In this document: positions 23,127 to 35,297 of the stretch, one piece after another
Position numbering within the stretch: position 1 is the first letter of the stretch
Layout of the letters: each line of letters starts with the position of its first letter
Assembly (NCBI RefSeq): GCF_030445035.2
Contig: NC_080678.1
Location: 66,789,087 to 66,853,086, forward strand
Length of the DNA: 64,000 nucleotides
Origin: Dasypus novemcinctus
Taxonomy: Eukaryota; Chordata; Mammalia; Cingulata; Dasypodidae
Direction: 5' to 3'
Translations under genes and position numbers: made by a program
The notes under the pieces: model-generated
What the model saw: the letters and a program-made list of their open reading frames with translations, nothing else
The model's database searches: none
Told to the model about the DNA's origin: nothing

Positions 23127-24329
23127 TTTTAAAAAATTGAACAGAGCCCAAGAGACATGTGGGAAACCATCAAGCATATCAATATATGCTTATGACAATC
23201 CCAGAAGAAGAAGAAAAAGAGAATGGAGCAGAAGAATATTCAAAGAAATAGTGATAGAAATCTTTCTCCCTAATATGAACATGCACATTCAAAAAACCCA
23301 AGGAACCCCAAGCAGAATAAACACAAGGAGAACCATGCCAAGACACATTGTAATCAAACTCTCCAATGACAAAGACAAAGACAAAGGAGAGAATTCTAAA
23401 AGCTACAAGAGAAAATAAAGTGTTACATGCACGGGAATCTCAATAACATTGAATGGCAATATCTCATCAGAAACCATGGAGGCAAGAAGGCTAGTGGGTT
23501 GAAATATTTAAAGAGTTGTAGGAAAAAACTGCCAGCCAAGAATTTTATATCTGGCAAGATTCTCTTTCAAAAAGAAGGAAGAGATTAAGACAATCTCAGA
23601 CAAACAAATGCTGTGGGAGCACATCACCACTAAACCTGCCCTACAAGCAATGCTAAAGGGAGTTCTTCAGACTGAAACGAAAGGACACTTGACAGTGGTT
23701 GAAAGCAGCATAAAGAAATAGAGACCTGTGGTAAAGGTAACAATTTAGGTAATTACAAATGCCAGTATTATTGGATTGGATTGTTTAGTATGAAACTCCA
23801 CTAATTTCTTCCTACAGGTGTTAAAATGCAAATGCATAAAAACTAATGATAAATCTAGGTTTTTGGACATATAATGTACAAAGATATAAGTTGTAATAAC
23901 TACAAAAAGTGCTGTGAGTCAGGGAGTATGGGAAAAGTACATGTGCATGCTATTGAAATTAAATTGATATGAAGCCAAATATTATTGTTATATATTTAAA
24001 ATGTTAATTTTTAACCCAATGGTAAATACAAGGAAAACAGATTAAAACTATATCCAGATAGAAATGAGAAGGCACTCAATACCATATAACACAAAAAAGC
24101 AAGTAATTGTAAAAATATGCTTTAATGGAAATAAGGGAAAAGAGCTAGAATAAGACTTACAAAGGCTAAATAGCAAATTGGCAGAAGAAAGACCTGTATT
24201 ATCAGTGGTGAGTTTAAATGTAAATAGATTAAACACTCTAGTCAAAAGGTAGAGATTGGCAGAATGGTAAAAAAAAGCATGACCCAACTATACTGTCTGC
24301 AAGAAACTCATGTTAAAATCAAAGACACA

Positions 24330-24526
24330 GGAGAGCAGATGTGGCTTAAGCAGTTGAGTGCCACCTCCCATATGGGAGGTCCTGGGTTCAGTTCCTGATG
24401 CCTCCTAAAGAAACAAACAGACAATGAGCAAAAAACAATGAGCAGATGAGTGCAAACAGCAAGGAAAACAATGAGCAAAAACAAGGAGCAAACAGATGAG
24501 GTAGCCATCACAGGGAGGGGAAAAAG
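24330..24526 (+). mobile_element. Sense SINE, short body
   Basis: tRNA-like head 'GAGCAGATGTGGCTTAAGC', B-box-like 'GGTTCAGTTCCTGATGCC', then a body of 'AACAATGAGCAAA' repeats. Imperfect target duplication TCAAAG(AC/TT)ACA at 24319-24329 and 24527-24537. Confidence 0.75.
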
Positions 24527-26004
24527 TCAAAGTTACAAGTAGGTTGATAGTGAAAGAATGGAAAATAATATATACCATGCAAGTAGTAACCAAAAGAGAG
24601 CTGGGGTGGTTACATTAATATCAGATAAAATAAATGAATTCAGAAACAATTACAAGGGACAAAGTGGTCATTACATATTGATAAAGGGTACAATTCACCA
24701 GGAAGATGTAGCAATTATAAATATATATATATCTAACAACAGAGCCCCAAAATAGATGAAGTAAGTACTGACAGATTTGAAGGGTGAACTGGGCAGTTTT
24801 ACACCAATAACCCACCACTCTCGATAACGCATAGAAAATCTAGTCAGAAGATCAATAAGGAACTATAGGACTTGAATAATATACTAAAGCCAACAAGACC
24901 TAACATATATAGAACACTGCACTCATTAAAAATAATACACATTTTTCTTGAGTGTATATGGATCATTCTCCTGGGTAGATCATATGTTTGTTCATAAAAC
25001 AAGTCTCAATAAATATAAAAACATTAAAATCATATTATATATATTCTCTAACCACAAAAAAATGAAACTAGGAATCAATAACAGAGGGAGAAAGGGAAAA
25101 TTCACAAATATGTGGAGTTAAATAACATACTTTTAAGCAATCAATGGGTTAAGGAGGAAATCAGAAGTGTAATTGGGAAATATGTTGAGAGGAATGCAAA
25201 TGAAAGTACAATATACCAAAACTTATGGGATACAGTGAAGGTAGTACTGAGAGGGAAATTTATAGCTTTAATTGCTTACATTATAAAAAGAAGAAAGACT
25301 TCAGGCACCTAATCTCAAAACTGGAAGAACTAGATAAAGAAGAGCAAATTAAACCCAAAGCAATCTGAGGGAAGGAAATAAAGATTAGAGTGGAGATAAA
25401 TGAAAAAAAACAAAACAAAAAACCATCCCACAACAATAGAATCAACAAAACCAAAATAGTTTCCTTGAAAAGACCAATAAAATCAACAAACCTTAAGCTA
25501 TAATGACAAAGAAAAAGCATGAAAATACAAATAATATCAGTCAGAAATGAAAAGGGAAATATTACTGCTGACCTGACCTAAATAAAAAGGACTATAAGTG
25601 GATACTATGGGCAACTGCATGCCAATAAATTAGATAACCTAGATGAAATGGACAAATTCTTAGAAACACACAAACTACCTACAATGACTCAAGAAGAAAT
25701 AGAAGAGCTCAAGAAACAAATTACTATTAAAGAGAATTAATCAGTAATCAAAATCTCCAGAAAGTAAAGCCCAGGACCAGATGGTTCATAGGGGACTTCT
25801 ACCAAACATTCCAGGAAGATTTAACTCTAATTCTGCTCAATCTCTTCCAAAAAACTGAAGAGGAGGGAACACTCCCTAACTCATTCTATGAGGCCAACAT
25901 CACCCTCATACCAAAGCCAGATAAAGATACAAGAAAAGATAACTACATACATATATCTCTTAATGAATATAGATGCAAAAATCCTCAATAAAATACTAGT
26001 AAAC

Positions 26005-27232
26005 GGGGAAGCAGACTTGGCCCAGTAGTTAGGGCATCGTCTACCACATGGGAGGTCCGCGGTTCAAACCCCAGGCCTCCTTGACCCGTGTGGAGCTGGC
26101 CCACGCACAGTGCTGATGCATGCAAGGAGTGCCCTGCGGTCGCCCCTCGGGCTGAAGTGTGGTTTGCTGACTTGGCGGGGGGCGGCGGCCGTGGTAGGCC
26201 TATTCCAAACCGCTGCCCCTGTAATAGGGTGGTTGGTCGGGCCCACCGCCACCCCTGAAGGAAGCTCAGCATGGGCGCAGATTGCCCTCGGGTCTCCCCT
26301 TCTTGGCAGCCATGCTTCCGTGGCCGCCCCTCCTCCCAGATAGCGCCGCAGGATGCCTTCTTTCTCCCTGCGCAGGCGCAGGGCAGAAAATTCCAGTCTG
26401 CCCTCTTCCCTCCCCCCGACAGCAGCAACAGCCAGGCGTGGGTGGGAAACTCAAGTCTGCCCTCTACCCCAGCAACAGCAGCCACCAATCACTAAACCCT
26501 GCCACTTCCCCCAGCAACAGCAACAGCCAATCCCTAATCACCACCCCTCCCCCATCCAGTACCTCCCACTGACCTTTCTCCGGCAACCAATCAGAACAGG
26601 GCGTGGCTTCGACCAATCAGCTTTCCCCAGCCCCTATAAAACTGTTGCCTCTCCCTCAATAAAGTTGGACTTGCGTGTTTACATCATCTCCGCGGTAGTT
26701 CTTCTGCCGTGCGCCCTCCAGTCCTGAGAGCCCCCGACAAGGGCCTGGCCTCCCTTGTCCCCAGTTCATCACCTGATTCTCCGGGCGACCCCCTCATCGC
26801 CGGCTTCGCTGGGCGACCCTGTCAGCCGAACCGCACAACCCCTGTGAGACCGACCCCTCGTCCCAAGTGGGACCAACCCTCGTCCAAAGCTGGACCGACC
26901 CCTCGTCCGCAGCCAGACCCCACCTCTACCGACCGAGCAAGCCGCCACAGTGCCCTGCCCTGCAGGGATGTCCCCACATAGGGGAGCCCCATGTGCAAGG
27001 AGTGCGCCCCGTAAGGAGAGCTGCCCAGCGTGAAAGAAAGTGCAGCCTGAATAGGAGTGGCACTGCACACACAGAGAACTGACGCAACAAGATGACGCAA
27101 CTAAAAGAGACACAGATTCCTGTGCCACTGACAACAACAGAAGCGGACAAAAAAGAACACGCAGCAAATGGACAGAGAACAGACAACTGAGGGAAAGGGG
27201 AGAGAAATAAATAAAAATAAATCTTAAAAAAT
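26005..27232 (+). mobile_element. DAS-III-like SINE split by an LTR
   Basis: A sense copy: head 'GGGGAAGCAGACTTGGCCCAG' (26005-26128), resuming at 26956 with 'TGCCCTGCAGGGATGTCCCC', the GC-rich body, and the tail at 27190-27232. Target duplication ATACTAGTAAAC at 25993-26004 and 27233-27244 lies within the sense L1. The SINE is the middle layer of a three-layer nest: L1, SINE, LTR. Confidence 0.9.
26135..26949 (+). mobile_element. 815-bp solo endogenous-retrovirus LTR
   Basis: Bounded by TG at 26135 and CA at 26949, with a perfect 6-bp target duplication GTGCCC (26129-26134 and 26950-26955). The SINE body reads straight through when the LTR is set aside. Promoter-like parts are seen in order: two CCAAT boxes (near 26587 and 26612), TATAAA at 26635-26640 and AATAAA at 26658-26663, giving a short R region in sense orientation. 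A CAG-rich U3 stretch ('AGCAACAGC' type) is at 26420-26530. The GC content is far above the surroundings. A 6-bp duplication fits class II (beta-type) retroviruses better than gamma-type (4 bp). No viral genes are present. Confidence 0.85.
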
Positions 27233-27275
27233 ATACTAGTAAACTGAATCCTGCAGCATATTAAAGGAATTATAC

Positions 27276-29802
27276 TGGGGAAGGGTTGGAGGAAAGAGTA
27301 GGTGAACTCTGGGGATTTGCACATTGTGGTTAAGAACTATAATGGTGGGAATGTTCTTTTGAAATATATGGTACAGGGCGTTGGGGGATATGCAGGATAA
27401 AGTATACCTGGAGCATGCCTCCATGGCATATGAACGTGTTCATCTTGTCATAGTGTGTTATCTCAGTGGGTGGAGACCCACACAATAAACAAGAAAATAT
27501 TAAACTCCCATCCTGGGGAGTCCTGCTATGTTCTCAGAGGGGGAAAGAATCTCTTGAGAACATAGGCAGTGCCTAATAAAAGAGAACAGACCAAAACATC
27601 AAGCCCTCAATATTGCATGTAACTATGAACCTTATTTTTAAAAAATTGAAACTTAGTGGTTACCATAGGTTCTGAGGGGAGGAGGATGGAAGAATAGAAT
27701 AGATGGAACATAGGGCATTTTTAGGACATTGGAATTGTTCTGCATGATCTTGCAGTGATGGCTACAGGTCATTTTAAATTTTATCAAAATCTGTAAAAGT
27801 GTATAGTGCAAAATGTAAACCATTGGCCATGGTTAGTAGCAATGCTTCAATATTTGTACATTAATTGTAACAAATGTACCATCCACATGTAAAATGTTAT
27901 TAATGGGGAGAGTGGGAGAGGTGGAGGGGGTTGGGTTTATGGGAATCCCCTATATTTCCTATGTGACTTTTCTGTAAGCAAAAGCTTCTTTGAAGATAAA
28001 GTGAAAAAAATAAGACACTGGGGAACATACAGAAGAAATTGTCACTGTACATAAAGATAACAGATCAAATGGAGATGAAAGACCCAATGAAAAGAATTTT
28101 AATTTTTAGTTTTTAATTTTTGTTAATTTTTAGTTTTTAATTTTTGTATTTTATTAGTTATTTTATTTTCTTATTTTTATTTGTTTATTATTTTGGCTTT
28201 GTGTTTGGGGAGTTTTGGATCACAGAAGGGTCACAACTATGGCAGGGGAGGATCCCTGGTGCAGGGTGTCAGTGATGGGGGGATGTGTGGGGCATGCTTC
28301 TATGGCATATGAACATGCTCAGTGGTCGTGGGGCATTTTCTTGGTGGACACCCATACAATAACTGAAAGAATGAATATTGAATTCCCATCCTGAGAAGTC
28401 CTCCTACATTTGCTAATAGAGCAGGAAAGAATCCTCTAAGCACATGGGCAATGTCTAGTGCAGGAGGACAGACATTATGCCAGGTCCTTGATACTGATGG
28501 TTGTACATATGAACCTTTTGTTTTGAAATTGCAACTTAGCCTAGTATTGTATATTACCTAAGTTTTATCTCCTGATAGCTTCCTTGTTGCTCAAATGTGG
28601 TCTTTCTCTAAGCCAAACTCAGCATATAAATGCACTACTATCCCCCCAGTAACTCCTGGGACTGAACCTCCCTGGCACTGAGGGATTATTACAAAGCCCT
28701 GACTAGTGCTGCATCTGGAAAAAGACCTTGAACAAAAGGAGGAAATATTAAATATAAATGAGTTTTTATGGCTAAGAGGTTTCAAAGTGAGTCAGAAAGT
28801 CATTCCAGAGTTTATGCTTATGCACATCTGCAGGAGATCTCATTGACTGCAACAGTAAATGATACCTCGAACATCAGGACCCCTGAGGACTTTAGAGACA
28901 TCTAGACACTAAACGCAAAGCAGATAATCTCAGGAATTCAGCACCCTGTCAGTGGGCCTTACTTTGGAATATATGCTCCCCAATGTAACAACATTAGACT
29001 CATTTATAATTTCCATACATATGGCTCATCTGCCCCTTTTATTTGAACCTATAATTGGCATTATACTTGTTAAATACATGTCCCAGAGACTTAAATCCTC
29101 AGTTCTGTTCATATGCTGGTTGAGCCCTGAATCTCAGCAGAGTTGCAAAACCTACTGTCTAGTTCATAGGAATCACCCAGGACAACTAACAAAAGGATGA
29201 TGATGGACAATGCCCATCCCAAAAAACTGCAAGCAAGACAGTTCCATCCATCTGCCCCATGGGATCTAAATCCCCCCTCAATCACAGAGTGTGCATCACT
29301 ATCCCCAAATCCTCAAGTTTGAGGCATGAACAAACATAAGGGGGGGGGGAGGGGGGATGCAATATGAACTAAAGTAGACTTATTATTCTAGCAATTGTAG
29401 AACTTGTATCATGATATAAAGGCAGTGGCCATCAGATGTTCTGAGGGGAGGGAGAGGGAAGAATGGGTGTAACATGGAGGCATTTTGGGGATATTAGAAT
29501 TGTCCTGCATGACATTGCAATGACAGATACAGGCCATTCTATATTTTGCCAAAACCTATAAAATAGTGTGTGGCAAAGTGTAAACAATAATGTCAACTAT
29601 AGTCCATGGTTAGTAGCAATGCTTCAATATGTGTTCATCAGTTGTAACAAATGTACCACACTTATGAAAGATGTTAGTGTGGGAAAGTGTGGGAGGGGGA
29701 GGGAGTGGGGTATATGGGAATCCCCGTATATTTTTGATGTATCATTTATGTAATCTAAATCTCCTTTTAAAAAAAACAAACAAACCCTAAAAAGTTTTAA
29801 AA
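27276..29802 (+). repeat. Double family A insertion
   Basis: Two diverged sense copies in tandem: 27276-about 28017, and about 28190-29790. They share a long 5' block ('CTATGGCATATGAAC', 'ACACAATAA', 'TCCCATCCTG'). They also share a 3' block ('TTCTGAGGGGAGG...', 'TGGGAATCCCC') and A-rich ends. The first lacks about 0.85 kb that the second has in the middle (roughly 28560-29430). The spacer at 28097-28195 is AT-rich low complexity. The whole is flanked by target duplication AATTATAC (27268-27275, 29803-29810) within the L1. Open frames inside have no recognisable domain. Confidence 0.65.
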
Positions 29803-30135
29803 AATTATACTCCATGATCAAATGAGATTTATCCCTGGTATGCAAGGTTGGTTCAACATAAGAAAATTAATAATGTCATACACCAAATTAACAGAATGAA
29901 GCAAACAAAGCACATAATCATTTTAATCAATGCAGAGAAGGCATTTGACAAAAACAAAAACATTTAGACCACTAGGAATAGAAGGAAACTTTCTCACCAT
30001 GATAAAGGGCATATAAGAAAAACCCACAGCTAACATCATACTTAGTGGTGAAAGACTGAAAGCTTTCTCTCTAAGATGGAACAAGACAGGATGCTCACTG
30101 TCACCACTGTTATTCCATATTGTACTGGAAGTTCT

Positions 30136-30208
30136 ATTTATTTATTTATTTATTGTCTTTTTTTTTTTCTTTCTCTTTTTCTTTTTTTATTTCTATTTTT
30201 CCCTTTGC
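30136..30208 (-). mobile_element. Tail-only retroposition: 73-bp T-rich insert
   Basis: A pyrimidine-rich insert of TTTA repeats and T-runs sits between two copies of ACTGGAAGTTCT (30124-30135 and 30209-30220), interrupting the L1 ORF2. It has the duplication of a retroposed element but only tail-like sequence, with no head or body. Confidence 0.7.
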
Positions 30209-32680
30209 ACTGGAAGTTCTTGCCAAAGCAATTAGGCAAGAAAAAGAAATAAAAAGCATCAAAATTTGAAAGGAAGAAGTAAAACTTTACCCATTTGTGT
30301 AGGTTATGATCCTGTGTATAGAAAATCCTGAAAAACTCACAGAAAACTATTAATACCAGAGCTAAAAAATGAATTCATTGAAGTGGCAGTGTACAAAATA
30401 CATACCCAATAATCAGTAGTGTTTCTATACACAAGCAATGAAAAACTGGAAAGGAAATCAAGAAAACAATTCCATTCACAATAGCAACTAAAAGAATCCA
30501 ATCTCTAGGAATAAATCTTACTAAGAATGGAAAGTATTTGTAGAAAGAAAACTAAAACATTTCTAAAAGAAAATAAAGAAGACTTAAATAAATGGATGAT
30601 ATTCCATGTTCATGGATTGGAATATCAAATATAATTTAAGATATCAATATTACCCAAACAATTTATAGATTTAGTACAATCCCAATCAAAATCCCAACAA
30701 TCTTCATTGCAGAAATGGAAAAACCAGACATCAAATTTATAAGGAAGTACAAGGGGCCCTGAATAGCAAAATTAACCTTGAGAAAGAAGAATGAAGTTGG
30801 AGGACTCACTTCCCAATCGTAAAACTTACTACAAAGTCACAGTAATCAAAACAGGATGGTACTGGAACAAGGAAAAGACATACAAATTAATGAAATAGGA
30901 ATTGAGATCTCAGACATCAACCTCCACACTTATGGTCAACTGGTTTTTCTTTTTTGATTTTAAAATCAAATTTATTGCTACATAGTAATAAAACATTCAG
31001 TGCATCAAAAGTGTACAATCAACAGTATTTGGTATAATCACATAGTTGTACATTCATCACTTGATCATTATTACAGCATGTTCATCATTCTAATAATAAT
31101 AATAATAATAATAAAAATATATATATATAAACCCAAAGAGAGAGAGAAAAAAACAACTCTCTCTGTATTTCCCCTGCTGAACATAACTGCTATTCTGTTT
31201 CCCTCTCTGTAATTTATTTGTATGTACATTTTGTATAGATGGAGTCAAACAATATTTAGTACTTCTTGTCTTGTTTCTTTCACTTAGTATACTTTTTTTT
31301 AACCCTTAATGGAAGATTATTATTATATTACTATACACTACTGTCCATATTTTGCTTTGTTTGTATTTTTGCCTGATACTAACCCCTTTTATATTAACAC
31401 ACCTTTGTTCAGTTTCAAAGAAAAACAGCCTTATATATGCAATATATATTCTATATATATATATACCCATACTCATATTTCACCTGAGATTTCATGATGC
31501 TATATAGTCCCATGTTACATTTTTTAGCTTTCCTTCTACCAATATACTTGACCTTAGACTTTCCCTTTCAACCACTGTTGTACCCACATATTAGCACTGC
31601 TAGTTAAACACTGTGATGTGCTTTCAGCATTTCTATTCATTTCCAATGACTGATGAACAACCTTCTTACCAATTCTGCAAGCTTAACCATCAGCTTTCCA
31701 TTTTCTACCCTCATTCTATTTTCTGGTGACCTATATGCTAATTATTAACAACATGAGTTTACACAATATATTTAGTTCAAAATAGCACAGTCATACAGTA
31801 TTTGTCCTTTTGTGCCTGGCTTGCTTCACTAAACATAATGTCCTCCAGTTTCATCCATGCTGTCAAATGCTTCATGACTTCATTTCTTCTTACTGCTGCA
31901 TAATATTCCATCGTGTGTATACATCACAATTTGTTTTTCCATTCATTGGTTGGTGGACACCTGGGTTGTTTCCATCTTTTGGCAATTGTGAATAACACCA
32001 CTATGAACATCAGTTTGCAGATGTCTGTTTGTGTCACTGCTCTTAGTTCTTCTGGGTATATACCTAGTAATGGTATTGCCAGGTCACATGGCAAGTCTAT
32101 ATTCAACTCCCTTAGGAACTGAAAAACAATTCTCCACAGTAACGGTACCATTATACATTCCCACCAACAGTGAATGAGCATTCCTATTTCTCCATATCCT
32201 CTCTAACCCTTGTAGTTTTCCAGCTTTTCAATAGTGGTCATCCTAATAGGTGTGAAATGATATCATTGTAGTTTTGATTTGCATTTCCCTAATTTCTAGT
32301 GATATTGAACCTTTTTTCACTTTTTGTTTTTGTTTTTGCTTTTTTTGACATTTGAATTTCTTCTTTGGACAATTGTCTTTTCAACGTTTTGCCCACTTTT
32401 TAATTGGGTAGTTTTTCTTTTATTGTTGAGTTGTTGTATCTCTTTTTATATTTATGGATATTAAACCTTTATCAGATTTCCAAATATTTTCTCCCATTGA
32501 CTTGGCTACCTTTTCACCGTTTTCACAAATGTTGTTTGAGAGGCAAAAGTGATTAATTTTGAGGAGTTCCATTTATCAATTTTTTGTTGTTGTTTGTGCT
32601 TGTGGTGTAAGTTTTTTAAGTTACTGCCTATCACAAGATGTTTTCCTACATTGTCTTCTAGGGGTTCTTTGGTTGTCACT

Positions 32681-32927
32681 GGTTTGTTTTTTCTTTCTTT
32701 CTTTGTCTTTTTTTTTTTAGGAGGTTCATGGGATTGAACATAGGGCCTTGTCATGGTAAGCAGGTACTCAACTACTAAGCTACATACACTCCCCCTGAGA
32801 GTATGTTTATTCATTTGTTTGTTTGCTTTTCTTTGTTGTTGTTTTTTTTAAGTAGGTATTGGAGATCAATCTGGGACCTTGTATGTGGGAAGCAAGCACT
32901 CACCAACTTGAGCTACATCTGCTTCCT
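32681..32927 (-). mobile_element. Dimeric antisense SINE
   Basis: Two antisense tRNA-like heads, at about 32725-32795 ('GGGATTGAACATAGGGCC') and about 32855-32927 ('GGAGATCAATCTGGGACC'), each with its own T-run. Target duplication GGTTGTC(A/G)CT at 32671-32680 and 32928-32937. Confidence 0.78.
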
Positions 32928-33648
32928 GGTTGTCGCTTTTATATTCAGGTTCCTTGATCCATTTTGAGTTAATTATTGTATAAGGTGTGAAATAGGAGCC
33001 CTCTTTCTTTCTTTTGGATATGAATATCCAGTTCTGCTAACACCATTTGTTGGATATACACTGTTCTGGCCCAGCAGGGAGGGCTTGACAGCCTTGTCAA
33101 AAGTCTCTTGACTGTAGAGTCTATTTCTACAGACTCAGAGTCTATTTCTGAGTTCTCAGATTGGTTCCACTGGTCAATCTGTCTGTCTTTATTCCAGTGC
33201 CGTGCTGTTTTTACCACAGTAACTAAGTAATATGCTTTAAAGTCAGGAAGTGAGACTCCTCCAACTTTCTTCTCTTTTAAGACATTTTTGGCTATTTGGG
33301 GCCCCTTACTTTCCAAATAAATTTGATAATGGGCTTTTCCATTTCTGCAGAAAAGGCTGTTGGGATTTTTATTGGGGTTGTGTTGAATCTGTTCATCAGT
33401 TTGGGTAGAATTGACATCTTAAGTGATATTTAGTCTCCTGTCCCTGATTACAGAATGCCCTTCCATTTATTAAGTATTCTTTGGTTTCTTTGAACAATGT
33501 TTTGAGTTTTCTGAATACTGATCCTTTATTCTTGGTTAGGTTTATTCCTAAATATTTGATTCTTTTAGTCACTATTAATGGAGTATTTTTTTTCTGATTT
33601 CTTTCTCAGATTGCTCATCAGTAGTGTACAGAAAAGCTATTGATATTT

Positions 33649-34024
33649 TAAAATATTTAATTCTTTTATTTACTTTATTTTTCTTTATTTATCCCCCCTC
33701 CTCCCAGATGATTCATTCATCTGTCTCCTCACTGTTTACTCGCTTTCTTCAGGAGGAATCAGGACCCAAACCTGGGACCTCCCACCTGAGAGTGAGTGCT
33801 GAACAGACTGAGGCACATCCACTCTCCACGAGCTGTGGTGTCTGCTACCTTGTGGCCTCTGCTTGTTGTAGCAGGGGTGGAGTCTAGCTCTGTTGAGGTG
33901 GCATCTATCTCTTGTGGCAGGGATGGTGTCTGGTTCTGTTGAGGTGGGAAGCACTAGGACCTAAACCCGTGACCTTCCATGTGGTAAGTGGGCACCTAAG
34001 TGGTTAAGCCACATCTGCTTCCCA
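33649..34024 (-). mobile_element. Antisense dimeric SINE
   Basis: C-rich tail 'TATCCCCCCTCCTCCC', a first head-like 'CCCAAACCTGGGACC' near 33770, direct repeats of 'GCTCTGTTGAGGTGG' in the middle, and a final head 'GTTAAGCCACATCTGCTTCCC'. Target duplication AAAAG(C/T)TATTGAT(A/T)TTT at 33632-33648 and 34025-34041. Confidence 0.8.
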
Positions 34025-34829
34025 AAAAGTTATTGATTTTTACATATTAATCTTGTAATCTGCCACTGTGCTGAACTTGTCTATTAGTTCTAGTAATTGT
34101 GTTGTGGATTTTTCATGAGTTCTAGTTATAGGATCATATCATCAGCAAACAGTGTTTTATTTCTTCCTTTCCTATTTGGGTGCATTTTCTTTCTTTATCT
34201 AGCCTAATTGTTCTATCTAGAATGCCTAGCATAATATTGAAAAACAATGACAATGAGCATCCTTGTCTTGTTCCTGACATTTCAGTAGAGAAGATTGAAA
34301 TCTTTCACCATTGAGCACAATGCTCACTGTAGGTTTTTCATATATACTCATTAGCATATCAAGAAAGCTTCCTTCTATTCCCATCATCAAGTGTTTTTAT
34401 CAAGAAAGGATGTTGTATTTTGTCAAATGCCTTTTCTGCATCAATCAAGAGGATCATGTGATTTTGTCATATGTGGTTTATCACACTAATTGATATTCTT
34501 GTGTTGAACTATCTTTGCATAACTGGGATAAAACCCACTTGATTATGGTGTGTAATTCTTTTAGTGTGCTTTTGGATTCAGTTCGCTAGTGTTTTGCTGA
34601 TGATTTTTTAATCTATCTTCATTAGAGATTTTGGTCTGTAATTTTCTTTTTCCATAGTATCTTTATCTGGTTTAGGTCTTAGGGTGATGTTGGCTTCATA
34701 GAATAAGTTTGATAGAGAACTCTCCAGTTCAATTTTCTTTCAATTTTTAGATCATCTTTGAATGATTGGTAGAATTCATCTGTGAAGCCATCTGGTCCTG
34801 AGCTTTTCATCTTTTGGAACTTTTTTTTT

Positions 34830-35281
34830 TCCCTATTTATTCTTTATTTTATTTTATTTTTTAAAATTTTTAAATTTTTATTATTTATTTATTTCTCTCC
34901 CCCCCCCCCCCGTTGTCTGCTTGCTGTGTCCATTTGCTGTGTGTTCTTCTGTGATCACTTCTATCCTTATTAGCGGCACCAGGAATCTGGGTTTCTTTTT
35001 GTTGCACCATCCTGTTGTGTCAGATCTCTGTGTGTGCGGTACCATTCTTGGGTAGGCTGCATTTTCTTTCACACTGGGAAGCTCTCCTCTCCTTATGGGG
35101 CATACTCCTTGTGCATGGGGCTCCCCTACGTGGGGAACACCCCTGCATGGCACGGCACTCCTTGCATGCATCAGCACCGTGCATGGGCCAGCTCCACACG
35201 GGTTGAGGAGGCCCAGAGTTTGAACTGCGGACCTCCCATGTGGTAGGCAGACACCTTATCCATTGGGCCAAGTCTGCTTCC
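34830..35281 (-). mobile_element. DAS-III-like SINE
   Basis: Antisense DAS copy with a long T/A-rich tail (34830-34895), a C-run, a GC-rich body and the head ending 'CAAGTCTGCTTCCC'. It lies at the edge of a family A repeat within the antisense L1. The target duplication is not cleanly resolved because both flanks are T-rich. Confidence 0.8.
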
Positions 35282-35297
35282 CAACATTTGGTATTTT

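Larger units (their letters stand above)
19612..30950 (+). mobile_element. Sense L1, heavily interrupted, 3' end missing
   Basis: 5' UTR-like sequence starts about 19612 ('CTACCAAAACAACTATTGACC'). ORF1-like text is at 22140-22650 and 23136-23670, the ORF2 endonuclease region near 24560-25000, and RT and downstream ORF2 at 29811-30945. Removing insertions leaves about 5.4 kb. It stops abruptly at 'CTTATGGTCAACTGG', where the antisense L1 begins. Insertions: DNAJB6 pseudogene, family A (21385-22122 and 27276-29802), SINEs (22655, 24330, 26005) and a tail-only insertion (30136). Frames are broken throughout. Confidence 0.75.

Noticed and set aside
25985-27167. Cluster of 60-167-codon frames on both strands suggesting a gene in a GC-rich island
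   Set aside because: All lie within the DAS SINE and the solo LTR. High GC makes long chance frames, and the boundaries coincide with target duplications.
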